Translations under genes and position numbers: made by a program
The notes under the pieces: model-generated
The model's database searches: none
What the model was told of the DNA's origin: nothing
Seen by the model: the letters and a program-made list of their open reading frames with translations, nothing else
DNA from: Labrys sp. KNU-23
GTDB lineage: Bacteria > Pseudomonadota > Alphaproteobacteria > Rhizobiales > Labraceae
NCBI RefSeq assembly: GCF_008330945.1
Contig: NZ_CP043488.1
Coordinates: forward strand, 1,426,001-1,490,000
Length of the DNA stretch: 64,000 bases
Direction: 5' to 3'
Part shown: in pieces, positions 33,785 to 42,601 of the stretch
Layout: each line of letters starts with the position of its first letter
How positions within the stretch are numbered: the stretch's first letter is position 1

Positions 33785-34855
33785 ATGGACCAGGATCATG
33801 GCAAGGCACTCTCCGTGACCGTCGCCGACGTGGCGCGCGTCGCCAGCGTGTCGAAAGCAACTGCAGCACGTGTTCTGGGCGGCTATGGCACGGTAAGCGA
33901 CAAAGTAAGGATCAAGGTCCTCGCTGCTGCCAAGGCGCTCGACTACCGGCCGAATGAGCTGGCGCGCAGCATGACCACCGGTCGCTCCGGCACGATCGGC
34001 GTCGTAGTCGGCGACATCGAAAACCCGTTCTTCAGCTCGGCAGTGCGCGGCATCACCGATGTCGCACGCCTGGCCGGCTTCGATGTCATCCTGACCAATT
34101 CCGGCGAGGAGATCGCTGCGGAAAAAGCAGCGGTAAAGACACTGGTCGCCAAGCGCGTGGACGGGCTGATCGTCTCGCCAGCGCGCGACAACGACGTCGA
34201 GCACCTGCGCGATATCGAGCGCTCAGGTCGCCCGCTCGTCCTGCTCGATCGCGCCGTTGAAGGCCTATCCGTCGACACGGTAACCACCGACGACCGGCAC
34301 GCCGCAGAGAGCATCACGCGCCGGCTCATCGCGCTCGGCCATCGCCGCATCGCCTATCTTACAGCCTCCGACGCGCCGAACCACCGCTTCAGCAACCCGT
34401 TCGACATCAGTACCGGCTCCGTACGCCAACGCATCCAGGGCTTTCTCGGCATTTGTCGCGAAGCAGGTCTCGAAGACATGGAACGCTGGGTGCATGTTGG
34501 AGCAGTCACGCCGGAACAAACGCACCGCATCGCGACCGCGATGCTCAAATCTTCGCAGCGCCCGACGGCGATCATCGCCTCAGACAGCGTAATCGGCCTC
34601 GAGGTGTTCAAGGCCCGCCGCGAACTGGATCTTCGCATTCCCGATGACCTGTCGCTGGTATCGTTTCACGATGCTGACTGGACTTCCGTCACGACGCCCC
34701 CGATCACTGTCGTGCGCCAACCCGTCTATCGCCTCGGCGAGGCGGCGGCCAAGTTGCTGGTCGAGCGCTTGAACGGAAGCAACACCGAGGCGAGGCGCAT
34801 CATCCTACCGACGGAGATCGTTGAGCGCGCCTCTGTTGCCGTCGCATCTGCATAG
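33785..34855 (+). CDS. LacI-family transcriptional regulator
   Basis: Regulator of 356 residues from ATG 33785 (an in-frame ATG at 33764 would add seven). The HTH is intact: VADVARVASVSKATAARVLG (~12-31), then ALDYRPNELARSMTTGR hinge. The ligand domain resembles RbsB-type folds: GTIGVVVGDIENPFFSSAV, VDGLIVSPARD, DDLSLVSFHDADWTSVTTPP. It diverges from the amino acid/opine importer operon and is separated from it by three ACCGGT palindromes, so it probably represses that operon and itself. Confidence 0.94.
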   Translation: MDQDHGKALSVTVADVARVASVSKATAARVLGGYGTVSDKVRIKVLAAAKALDYRPNELARSMTTGRSGTIGVVVGDIENPFFSSAVRGITDVARLAGFDVILTNSGEEIAAEKAAVKTLVAKRVDGLIVSPARDNDVEHLRDIERSGRPLVLLDRAVEGLSVDTVTTDDRHAAESITRRLIALGHRRIAYLTASDAPNHRFSNPFDISTGSVRQRIQGFLGICREAGLEDMERWVHVGAVTPEQTHRIATAMLKSSQRPTAIIASDSVIGLEVFKARRELDLRIPDDLSLVSFHDADWTSVTTPPITVVRQPVYRLGEAAAKLLVERLNGSNTEARRIILPTEIVERASVAVASA

Positions 34856-34950
34856 GCATGCCCTTCGCGCACAGAGGGGCACGCTGCACCGTCTGCCGAC
34901 CCGCATGGAATATACCCGCCGTTCCTCAACTGGAGGAAAGATCAACTCGA

Positions 34951-35050
34951 TATAACCAGCGGCCGAGCGCTTTGGTCAATTCGTGGATCGTAATGATCGC
35001 GGGATCGCGCTTACCTCGCTCCAGGCCAATCCCTTGAGGACGTGATCTTC
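34951..35050 (-). pseudogene. XRE-type HTH remnant
   Basis: Read leftwards, the frame gives IGLERGKRDPAIITIHELTK followed by ALG, the second half of a Cro/C1-type HTH (normally ..E-x-G-K-R-x-P-s-l-x-t-L-x-x-l-A-x-A-L-G). No start or further domain is attached. It is a short orphan piece between the LacI and DeoR genes. Confidence 0.5.
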
Positions 35051-35082
35051 TGAAAACAGAGAAAACCTCCTCACGGAGCCCT

Positions 35083-35958
35083 CTAGCGAAAAGTTGGCGA
35101 CGCAAGCGCTTCGCTCACCACGCCACCGGCACGACGAAGAGGCCTGGCTTCCGAGCGTTGCACCGGCACCAGCGTCACAGGTATCTCGGCCGCGCGCAGT
35201 GGCGCCAGAGCTTCGTCACCAACCGCATCGTCAGTGATGATTTCGTCGATCTCCGAAACTTCGCACAGGGTGCAGAAGCTCGGCGACGTAAATTTGGAAC
35301 TGTCTACAAGCAGGATCTTGCGTCCGGCCGACGCGATCATGGCTCGCTTCAACGAGGCCACTTCCAGCGACGCCTCGGTCAAGAGGGTGCCGGTAACGGC
35401 CGAGGCCCCCATGAGACAAAGATCGGCATGCAGCGTGCGAATGAAGCTATCCCCGGGCTCTCCAGCAAGATGCCTATAGCCGGCGCGAATGCTTCCACCA
35501 GGCATGATCGTCCGCCAGGACCTGATGTCAGCTGCAAAATCAGCGATTTCGAGGCTATTTGTCACGATCGTCAGAGGAAGGTCCCGCTCGGCCGCGGCCC
35601 GCACGGCCTCCATGACCGTCGAGGAACTGTCCAGGATAACGCTGTGTCCGGCGCTTAACCGTGATGCAGCCTCCCGCCCAATCGCCAGCTTCTCGGGGCG
35701 TTGCAGCTGAGCGTTGAGCGAATTCTCGCGCTCGAAGGTTGCTCGCGCAGGCTGAATCAGGTGGGCGCCGCCATGGGTCCTCTCCAGGTAGCCTTTCTCC
35801 ATCAGATATTCGAGATCGCGCCGCGCGGTGGATTGAGACCCGCCAGTCGCATCGGCCAGTTCCTGTACGCTGGCTGCACCATTCGCCCGCAGATGCTCCA
35901 GGATGATCGCCCTGCGCTTTGCAGGAACCATGTCTACTCGTTTGGTCACTGATTCCAT
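35083..35958 (-). CDS. DeoR-family transcriptional regulator
   Basis: Regulator of 291 residues from ATG 35958 (a longer start at 35994 is possible). HTH: KRRAIILEHLRANGAASVQE then LADATGGSQSTARRDLEYL and YLERTHGGAHL, the DeoR signature. The sensor domain has ILDSSSTVMEAV, the DxSS phosphosugar-binding pattern, and LLVDSSKFTSPSFCTL. It diverges from the CUT1 importer operon starting at 36731 and is its likely repressor, responding to a sugar or polyol phosphate. Confidence 0.93.
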   Translation of the reverse strand: MESVTKRVDMVPAKRRAIILEHLRANGAASVQELADATGGSQSTARRDLEYLMEKGYLERTHGGAHLIQPARATFERENSLNAQLQRPEKLAIGREAASRLSAGHSVILDSSSTVMEAVRAAAERDLPLTIVTNSLEIADFAADIRSWRTIMPGGSIRAGYRHLAGEPGDSFIRTLHADLCLMGASAVTGTLLTEASLEVASLKRAMIASAGRKILLVDSSKFTSPSFCTLCEVSEIDEIITDDAVGDEALAPLRAAEIPVTLVPVQRSEARPLRRAGGVVSEALASPTFR

Positions 35959-36730
35959 GGCTCTACCTTGGTTATCCCTGCCGCTTTCCAACAAGCGTAC
36001 AGGCCTGCGTGCTTTCCGCTGCCACTACCAGATCGTGTATCCGCAATCTATGACCAGACCAGATCCAGCCATCGCGCCTGATCCTTCAATTTCTATCATT
36101 ATCGATCAATGAGCCCTCGCCAACGATATCGCTGTTGCTGGCACAAACGCAATAATCCGAATCATTTGAGCTGGCTTCCGTACCTTTTCCTATCATTTGA
36201 TCAGTATTTTCCGGAGATAGCCAAAAAACATCAGGCCAAAAACGGAGATAGCGCCGAAACCGAAGCAGCCTTTGAAGAGAGGGAGGCGTCGGCGCATTCG
36301 CTAGATTTTGCTCCAAACAATTGGAAAATATGGAAAGACACAGCCTCCTCCAAGAGCCTGAGCAGGAGGCTCACTCAATCTTTCTGCGCTAATTAGATAG
36401 AGATTGACAGAATTTGGAATTTTGCTTTTATGGCGAGCAAGCCAGAGCAATGCCCTCCAACGAGGTTCATCCGGTGTCAACCAGACTTGATCAGAAACTG
36501 GCAAAACGTCGCGCTGGCTGCGACAAGAGCAGTGATGTCGGCACGGGTGTATATGACACTGGCTTTGACCGACGCTACGAGGCGCGACGCCGATGGATCG
36601 GCCAGGCGCTGACACCGCAGCGCCCTCGCGCCCTTGTCTTGATGCGACCATAGCGAGGGAGGTTTACGCGCAATTACAGCGCCGCGCGTGCGCACCATAA
36701 ACATAAAAATATCCAGGAGGAGGAGACGTT
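35959..36730. other. Long intergenic region before the CUT1 importer
   Basis: 772 bases without a recognisable gene. Positions ~36040-36420 are more AT-rich than the flanks. Short open frames on both strands have no family resemblance and no good ribosome sites. Promoters for both the DeoR gene and the importer must lie here, but I see no convincing palindrome. Confidence 0.45.
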
Positions 36731-38014
36731 ATGCGACGCAGAGCATTTCTTGGCACAAGCATGCTTGTGCTTGCCTTGTCGACCGTATCGGCATTTGCGC
36801 AGCAAAGGGAAGTCACGGTGTGGTCCTGGTTCATCCAGAGCACCATGCAAAAGTCCATCGATGCCTTCGAGAAAGCACATCCGGGCGTCAAGGTAACCTA
36901 TACCTACTATAATTACTCGCCGGAATACATAACGGCGCTCAAGGCGGCGGCTGCCTCCAACAGCCTGCCTGACGTCATTGGCCTGCAGCCGGGCTCCCTG
37001 ACCCAGCAATACCGCGACAATCTTGCCCCGGTTGACGAGCTCGCGGCAAAGACGTGGGGCAAGGACTGGAAGGACAAGGTCTTCGCCGTCAATCGCAAGC
37101 AGATGCAGATGGGCAATCCGGCGGGAGACAGCAACACCTATATCGTCCCGCAGGAATCACAGGTTCTTTGCGTTTGGTACAACAGAAAGCTCTTTGAAAA
37201 GCTGAAGATCGCTGTGCCCAAGACATATGCCGATCTGAAGGCAGCTTCGAAGGCTCTCACCGATGGCGGCTACATCCCGATGTTCCAGGGGGCTGCCGAT
37301 GGTTGGCAGAACGAGAACGTCTTTCTGATGCTTGCCAACCAATTCTCGCCAGGGATCGTCGACAAGGCCCAGGCCGGCCAGGTCCCCTGGTCGGCACCTG
37401 AACTGGTCTCTGCGATGAAGGCCTGGAAGGCCCTGTTCGACGACGGGATCTTCCAGCAGGGCGCCTTGGGGGCGCATGCCTATCCCACCGGTGCCCAGCT
37501 ATTCGCGCAGGGTCGCGTCGGCATGATGGCACTGGGCTCGTGGTGGATGCAGGAAAGCAAGTTTCCGCCGCCGCTTTCCGAATATGTCCAGAACATGGAT
37601 GGCTTCGACTATTTCTATCTCCCGCCTGTCAAGGATGGCGGCTCCGCAAGCCCGCCGATCGGCGGCATCGACATCGGCTATGGCCTGACGAAGAACGGCG
37701 CGAAGAATCCAGAGGCCTGGACCTTCCTCTCCGAGCTGACCAATGGCGTCGGCCTGCAGCAGGCGTTGAACGACCTCAACGACCTGCCGGCTTTCGAGGG
37801 GCACGAACCCAAGGGCGACATCACCGATCACGTCAAGCAGATGTCGGCTCGGTTCATGGCCGATCTGCCAAAGGCCGAGAACCAGCGTTTTGCTTCGCCC
37901 GCCGTCGCCGAAGCGTTGGACAATGCGCTCGCCGGCGTTGCGGATGGCAGCGTGCAGCCGGAGGCGGCATTGGCCTCCGTGCAGGCCGCGACGGACAAGG
38001 CGCTCGGCAAGTAG
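36731..38014 (+). CDS. CUT1 sugar ABC transporter substrate-binding protein
   Basis: Periplasmic receptor of 427 residues with ribosome site AGGAGGAGGAG. The signal peptide (MRRRAFLGTSMLVLALST, cleavage near SAFA-QQ) has a twin-arginine look. The mature protein follows the UgpB/MalE-like SBP_bac_1 pattern: TVWSWFIQSTMQKSIDAFEK, HPGVKVTYTYYNY, LFAQGRVGMMALGSWWMQES, GGIDIGYGLTKNGAKNPEA. It is followed by two permeases, an ATPase and an SDR in one operon. A polyol or sugar ligand is inferred from the SDR. Confidence 0.93.
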   Translation: MRRRAFLGTSMLVLALSTVSAFAQQREVTVWSWFIQSTMQKSIDAFEKAHPGVKVTYTYYNYSPEYITALKAAAASNSLPDVIGLQPGSLTQQYRDNLAPVDELAAKTWGKDWKDKVFAVNRKQMQMGNPAGDSNTYIVPQESQVLCVWYNRKLFEKLKIAVPKTYADLKAASKALTDGGYIPMFQGAADGWQNENVFLMLANQFSPGIVDKAQAGQVPWSAPELVSAMKAWKALFDDGIFQQGALGAHAYPTGAQLFAQGRVGMMALGSWWMQESKFPPPLSEYVQNMDGFDYFYLPPVKDGGSASPPIGGIDIGYGLTKNGAKNPEAWTFLSELTNGVGLQQALNDLNDLPAFEGHEPKGDITDHVKQMSARFMADLPKAENQRFASPAVAEALDNALAGVADGSVQPEAALASVQAATDKALGK

Positions 38015-38036
38015 CCCGGCAAGTCAACAGCTGAGG

Positions 38037-38061
38037 GGACCGGGTGCGATGCACCCGGTCC
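38037..38061 (+). promoter_or_regulatory. Intercistronic hairpin after the CUT1 binding-protein gene
   Basis: GGACCGGGTGC (38037-38047) pairs perfectly with GCACCCGGTCC (38051-38061) around three bases, between the binding-protein stop and the first permease start. No U-run follows. Confidence 0.6.
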
Positions 38062-38078
38062 TTCCCGGAGAAGAAGAC

Positions 38079-39020
38079 ATGGCAGTAGGAACCGGGATGG
38101 CTGGACATGCGATCGCGACGACGAAATCTTCCTCCTCGAGGAAGGCTCTGGGTCGCTACGGCTTCGTGATCCCGGCAGTGGCGTTATTCGTCGTCTTCAT
38201 CGCCTATCCGATCCTCTGGGTCCTGGGCCAGAGTTTCTATACCAAGGACGCGGCTGGCACTCCTTCGCTGAGCCTGTCGGCAAACTACATCGGCGTCCTG
38301 CGCGACCCGACATTCTGGGTGGTCGTGCGCAACATGACGCTCTGGGCCGTGATCACCATCCCGGTGCAGATGCTGATCGGTGGCCTGCTCGCCTATTTCA
38401 TCGAACGCCACACAAATCGGTTGCGCGGCTTTTTCCGCACGATGTTCTTCCTGCCCGTGGTGACATCGGTTTCCGTCGTCAGCCTCGTCTGGGTCCAGAT
38501 CTACGCGCCCTATTATGGCATCGCCCAGGAATATCTGAAGCATGTGGGGATCGTGATGTCGTCCTCGCCCATCGGCGATGCCAAGACCGCGATCTATGCC
38601 CTCATCATCGTGAATATCTGGCAGTGGACCGGGTTTTCGATGCTGATGTACATCGCCGGCATTGCGAACATGCCGAGCGAAATCCTCGATGCGGCCCGTA
38701 TCGACGGCGCCACCGGCTGGCGCCTGGCTGTGAATGTCGTGATACCGATGCTCGCACCGGCGACCAAGTCGCTGTTGTTGCTCGGCATCATCGGTACGCT
38801 GCAGACCTTCCCGATCGTCCATCTGATGACCGGCGGCGGTCCCAACCACGCCAGCGAAGTATTCGGCACCTACATTTTCAAGCAAAGCTTCATCCTCAAC
38901 GATAGCGGAGGCGGAGCGGCGCTCTCGGTTATAGTCCTGCTGCTCGCCCTGGCGCTTTCGCTGATCCAGATCGTTCTCCTCGGCACCCGCCTCACGCCTG
39001 CGTCGAAGGAGGGGTCATGA
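38079..39020 (+). CDS. CUT1 sugar ABC transporter permease (MalF/UgpA type)
   Basis: Inner-membrane permease of 313 residues; start 38079 follows CGGAGAAGAAGAC. The frame is open upstream but overlaps the binding-protein gene. About six hydrophobic segments are seen, beginning YGFVIPAVALFVVFIAYPIL. The cytoplasmic EAA loop reads EILDAARIDGATGWRLAVNV near residue 210-230. Its stop overlaps the second permease start by four bases. Confidence 0.93.
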   Translation: MAVGTGMAGHAIATTKSSSSRKALGRYGFVIPAVALFVVFIAYPILWVLGQSFYTKDAAGTPSLSLSANYIGVLRDPTFWVVVRNMTLWAVITIPVQMLIGGLLAYFIERHTNRLRGFFRTMFFLPVVTSVSVVSLVWVQIYAPYYGIAQEYLKHVGIVMSSSPIGDAKTAIYALIIVNIWQWTGFSMLMYIAGIANMPSEILDAARIDGATGWRLAVNVVIPMLAPATKSLLLLGIIGTLQTFPIVHLMTGGGPNHASEVFGTYIFKQSFILNDSGGGAALSVIVLLLALALSLIQIVLLGTRLTPASKEGS

Positions 39021-39850
39021 CCAGCCTCACGCGCAACCAGGTCCGCTCGTTTATCATCCACCTCGTGCTGTTCATCGTGCTGGCGCTCTGGATGGTTCCG
39101 CAGATCTACATGCTCTCGATCGGACTGCGGACCCCGGCCCAGGCCTTCGACGCCTCTCTCGTCACCTGGCCCGTCACCTTCGACAATTTCGTCACGGTGA
39201 TCCGGGACAATCCTCTCAGCAGGATCTTCCTGAACAGCCTTATCGTCACGGTTGCGACCGTGGCGATCGTCGTGGCGATCTCTTCGCTTTTTGCTTTCGC
39301 CTGTGCGGTGCTGCGCCTGAAAGGGACGCTTTTCATCTATACGGCCCTTTTGACCACGCTGATGGTACCCCTCGCCTCGCTGGTTCTGCCCCTTGCAATC
39401 CTTCTGAAGAATTTCGGCTGGATCAACACCTATATCGGCCTGATCATGCCCTATGCCGCGCTTGGCGTGCCCTTCGCCATGGTGATCCTCAAGGCCTTCA
39501 TGGAGGACTCGCCGCAGGAGCTGTTCGAAGCGGCGCGCGTCGACGGATGCACTCCCTGGCAGACCTATTGGCACGTGGCGCTGCCGCTGGTACGCCCGGC
39601 CCTGGTCTTCGTGACCATCTGGCAATTCATCGTGACCTGGAACGAATTCTTCCTGGCCCTGATCGTCCTGACCAAGGCCGAGATGAAAACGCTCACCATC
39701 GTTCCGATGCAGTATTCCGGCCTCTACATGGCCAATCCGGGCGCCTTGTTCGCGATCCTCACCCTGATCGCGCTCCCCCTGATCTTCCTCTACGTGCTGG
39801 TGCAGAGAGCCTTTGTTCGAGGTCTGCTGGCCGGCGCGGTGAAAGGCTGA
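39017..39850 (+). CDS. CUT1 sugar ABC transporter permease (MalG/UgpE type)
   Basis: Second permease, 277 residues. The first segment is IIHLVLFIVLALWMVPQIYM, and the EAA loop ELFEAARVDGCTPWQTYWHV lies near residue 165-185, typical of MalG. ATGA overlap with the MalF-type gene shows translational coupling; the ATPase follows after three bases. Confidence 0.93.
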   Translation: MTSLTRNQVRSFIIHLVLFIVLALWMVPQIYMLSIGLRTPAQAFDASLVTWPVTFDNFVTVIRDNPLSRIFLNSLIVTVATVAIVVAISSLFAFACAVLRLKGTLFIYTALLTTLMVPLASLVLPLAILLKNFGWINTYIGLIMPYAALGVPFAMVILKAFMEDSPQELFEAARVDGCTPWQTYWHVALPLVRPALVFVTIWQFIVTWNEFFLALIVLTKAEMKTLTIVPMQYSGLYMANPGALFAILTLIALPLIFLYVLVQRAFVRGLLAGAVKG

Positions 39851-39853
39851 GGC

Positions 39854-40942
39854 ATGGCCACGCTATCGATCGACAACATCACCAAGCGGTTCGGAAACTA
39901 CTCGGTCATACCGGAACTCTCCCTGACCATACCCGATGGGGAGTTTTGCGTGCTGGTCGGGCCCTCGGGTTGCGGGAAGTCAACCCTGTTGCGGATCATT
40001 GCCGGGCTCGAGCCGATCTCATCGGGCCGGATCCTCATCGACGGCACCGATATGAGTGCGGCGGAGCCGACGGAGCGCGGCGTGGCGATGGTCTTCCAGT
40101 CCTATGCGCTCTACCCGCACATGGATGTCAGGCGAAACATCGGCTTCGGGTTGGAGATCGCCCGCACGCCGCGTAACGAGATCTCGGACCGGGTTGCGAA
40201 GGTGGCCGACAAATTGCGCCTGTCCACCTATCTTCGCCGCAGGCCGCGGGAGCTCTCGGGCGGCCAACGCCAGCGCGTTGCGATAGGACGGGCGATTACC
40301 CGCAAGCCCAGGCTCTTCCTCCTGGACGAGCCCTTGTCGAACCTCGATGCGGCACTGCGCGTCGGCATGCGGCTCGAGATCGCCCGCCTCAAGGCCGAAC
40401 TCGCATCCACGATGATTTACGTCACCCATGACCAGGTCGAGGCCATGACGCTGGCCGACCGCATCGTGGTGATGAATGCCGGCCGCATCGAACAGGTCGG
40501 CCCGCCGCTGGAGCTCTATGAAAGGCCGGCCAATCTCTTCGTTGCCGGTTTCATCGGCTCGCCGGCCATGAACCTCCTGAAAGGCAGGGTCGAAGCCATG
40601 GTCGACGGGCAAATATCCATTGCACTGGAGATCGGGGCTCATGTGCGCGTCTCCCCGGCCACCGGCTTGAAGCCCGGAGACCATGTAACCTTGGGCATCA
40701 GGCCGGAGCATGTGACCTATTCCCTGGACGGGGGGCCTGCCGATTACGTCGGCCAGGCCCACATGGTCGAGATGCTGGGCAGCGACACCTTCATTCATCT
40801 GCGCTGCAACGACGAAGCCCTGGTTATCCGCGACAGCGCGGGCCGCCGCGCCCGGGCGGGAGATCAGGTTGCTTTGTCCTTCCCACAGGGAGCTTGCCAC
40901 TTGTTCGACGCTGCCGGCCTGCGCGTTTCATACGCGAACTGA
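39854..40942 (+). CDS. CUT1 sugar ABC transporter ATPase (UgpC/MalK type)
   Basis: ATPase of 362 residues. Walker A GPSGCGKST at ~37-45, Q-loop VFQSYALYPHMDV, signature LSGGQRQRVAIGRAI, Walker B LFLLDEPLSNLD, H-loop YVTHDQVEAMTLADR. The C-terminal ~120 residues form the OB-type regulatory domain (GFIGSPAMNLLKG; LGIRPEHV). It completes the importer with the two permeases. The SDR gene follows 65 bases later. Confidence 0.94.
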   Translation: MATLSIDNITKRFGNYSVIPELSLTIPDGEFCVLVGPSGCGKSTLLRIIAGLEPISSGRILIDGTDMSAAEPTERGVAMVFQSYALYPHMDVRRNIGFGLEIARTPRNEISDRVAKVADKLRLSTYLRRRPRELSGGQRQRVAIGRAITRKPRLFLLDEPLSNLDAALRVGMRLEIARLKAELASTMIYVTHDQVEAMTLADRIVVMNAGRIEQVGPPLELYERPANLFVAGFIGSPAMNLLKGRVEAMVDGQISIALEIGAHVRVSPATGLKPGDHVTLGIRPEHVTYSLDGGPADYVGQAHMVEMLGSDTFIHLRCNDEALVIRDSAGRRARAGDQVALSFPQGACHLFDAAGLRVSYAN

Positions 40943-41007
40943 CCAACTCACTCCGCTCGCAGCGCAAATGCATCAGACACGACAAAGACTTGCAAAGGAG
41001 ACGACAA

Positions 41008-41736
41008 ATGACCGACTTCAACGGGCGCACTATCCTGGTCACTGGCGGTAGCGGCGGGATCGGGGGAGCCACCGTGCGCCACCTCGTCAAGGCCAATGCC
41101 AAGGTCATCGCGAGCGGGCGTTCACAAAGTGCGCTGGACGCGATCGCCAAGGAAACAGGCTGCCGCACTCTGGCGTTCGATCTTGCGTCGGAAGAGGAGA
41201 TCCGCGGCGCACTGGAAGGACTCGATCTATGGGGGGTCGTCAATTGCGGCGGCTTTGGCGGAGAGATCGCCACCCCGATGGACACCGATATTGCGATTTT
41301 CGACAAGGTGATCAGCATCAACGCCCGCGGTGCGCTGATCGTCACCAAATATGCCACCCAGTCGATGGTTCGGCTTGGAAAAGGCGGCGCGATCGTCAAT
41401 GTTTCCAGCCAGGCCGCGCTGGTGGCTCTCGACGGTCACATCTCCTATGGATCATCCAAAGCCGCGCTCGACAACATCACGCGTGTCTCGGCACTCGAGC
41501 TCGGTAAATACAACATTCGCGTCAACAGCGTGAATCCCACCGTGGTCATGACGCCGATATCATCGGGACATTGGAGCCAGCCCCACGTCGCCGAGCCTTT
41601 CTTGAAGAACATGCCACTGGGCCGTTGGGCCACCGAAGACGAGATTGCCGCTCCCATTGTATTCCTGCTGAGTGATGCGGCTTCGATGATCACCGGCGTC
41701 TCGCTTCCAATCGATGGCGGCTACACCTGCAGATAG
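41008..41736 (+). CDS. SDR-family dehydrogenase, L-xylulose reductase-like
   Basis: Short-chain dehydrogenase of 242 residues from ATG 41008, after AAAGGAGACGACAA. TGGSGGIGG is at 12-20, ASGRSQSALDAI after strand 2 suggests NADP(H), and Ser133/134, Tyr147, Lys151 (YGSSK) form the active site. The plan, with a very short strand 3-4 region (LDLWGVVNCGG), resembles DCXR-type L-xylulose/carbonyl reductases. As last gene of a DeoR-controlled CUT1 operon it probably oxidises the imported polyol or reduces its ketose. Confidence 0.88.
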   Translation: MTDFNGRTILVTGGSGGIGGATVRHLVKANAKVIASGRSQSALDAIAKETGCRTLAFDLASEEEIRGALEGLDLWGVVNCGGFGGEIATPMDTDIAIFDKVISINARGALIVTKYATQSMVRLGKGGAIVNVSSQAALVALDGHISYGSSKAALDNITRVSALELGKYNIRVNSVNPTVVMTPISSGHWSQPHVAEPFLKNMPLGRWATEDEIAAPIVFLLSDAASMITGVSLPIDGGYTCR

Positions 41737-42597
41737 GGTGAAGGAGACCGTACAAAGGCGAGGAAAGCAACGAGGCTTTATCGCAAACCGAATGGCAATG
41801 GGGTCCTTGGCATGAGGACCTCATCGATTTCTGAGGGTTTCTGCATGTTCGAAACTTCCATCCCTCTCACGCGATGATTGGCAGACAGCACGATGTCAAA
41901 CACAAGAACCGCCCTGACGATCAGATCGGGACGCCTGGTGACCTATGACAGAATTGGTTGTGGGCCCCGCCTACGAGGACAAAGAAGCGCTCCCCGGACG
42001 ACATCCGGCACAGGCTCGACACCGGCAGATGCAATATCCCGGCCAATCAACGCAGGCGTTCGACCTCCTCGCGGTAACGCCGGATCGCTTTCTCATTGAG
42101 ATCATGCACAGCCAACGAAATGGCCTCACGAACCTCAACGCTTATGTAACGTTCGTTCCGGAGAGCTCGAAAAACGGTGGTAGTGCCCAAGCCGGTTCGA
42201 TTTGCGATCTGGGCGATTGTACAGAAGCGGGTTTTCGGAATACCGCGCATGGCAAATTGAACCTTCGGTTTAAAAATGGCTCGCAGCGGGCCGGGGCGGT
42301 TCCCGCCCGGATGCCCTCCCAGGCATCCCGCTATTTCATTCCCATGCGCTCGGATGCGCAGCTGCCGGGCGAAGTCGGGAAGACCACTGTCTTGTTGCCA
42401 TCGAGGAATACCATCCATGGATATGGGCATGGATCGCACCGGCGAGAACCGGCGCCATCACACCCGAGGCTGACATAGTCCTCATTCGACTGGGCATGGC
42501 ATCTCCGCCAGAAAGGAAGAAATGGCGTCGGCGATGACTGCCCGGAGCCCTGCGGCAAACGGCTTGCCGTCTATCAAGCGATCAATGAAAACGGCGG
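41737..42597. other. Degenerate intergenic region with gene fragments
   Basis: 861 bases containing a LacI-type HTH fragment (42047-42250) and a short overlapping frame behind the ferredoxin reductase (42482-42601). From 41737 to 42046 nothing recognisable is seen. Between the fragments, leftward frames such as SGVMAPVLAGAIHAHIHG look protein-like but belong to no family I can name. It appears to be a decayed junction. Confidence 0.45.
42047..42250 (-). pseudogene. Truncated LacI-type HTH domain
   Basis: From ATG 42250 the frame reads MRGIPKTRFCTIAQIANRTG then LGTTTVFRALRNERYISVEV, a LacI-family HTH, and ends after 67 residues (EEVERLR) with no hinge or sugar-binding domain. It may be a stand-alone DNA-binding protein, but a truncated regulator is more likely given the surrounding debris. 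Upstream the frame is open for 63 more codons without homology. Confidence 0.6.
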
Positions 42598-42601
42598 TCA
42601 T
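42482..42601 (-). pseudogene. Short coupled reading frame behind the ferredoxin reductase
   Basis: ATG at 42601 overlaps the reductase stop (ATGA) and opens 39 codons beginning MTAVFIDRLIDGKPFAAGL and ending AEMPCPVE. The coupling implies that a real gene once followed; the frame then breaks off. I do not recognise the family. Confidence 0.4.
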
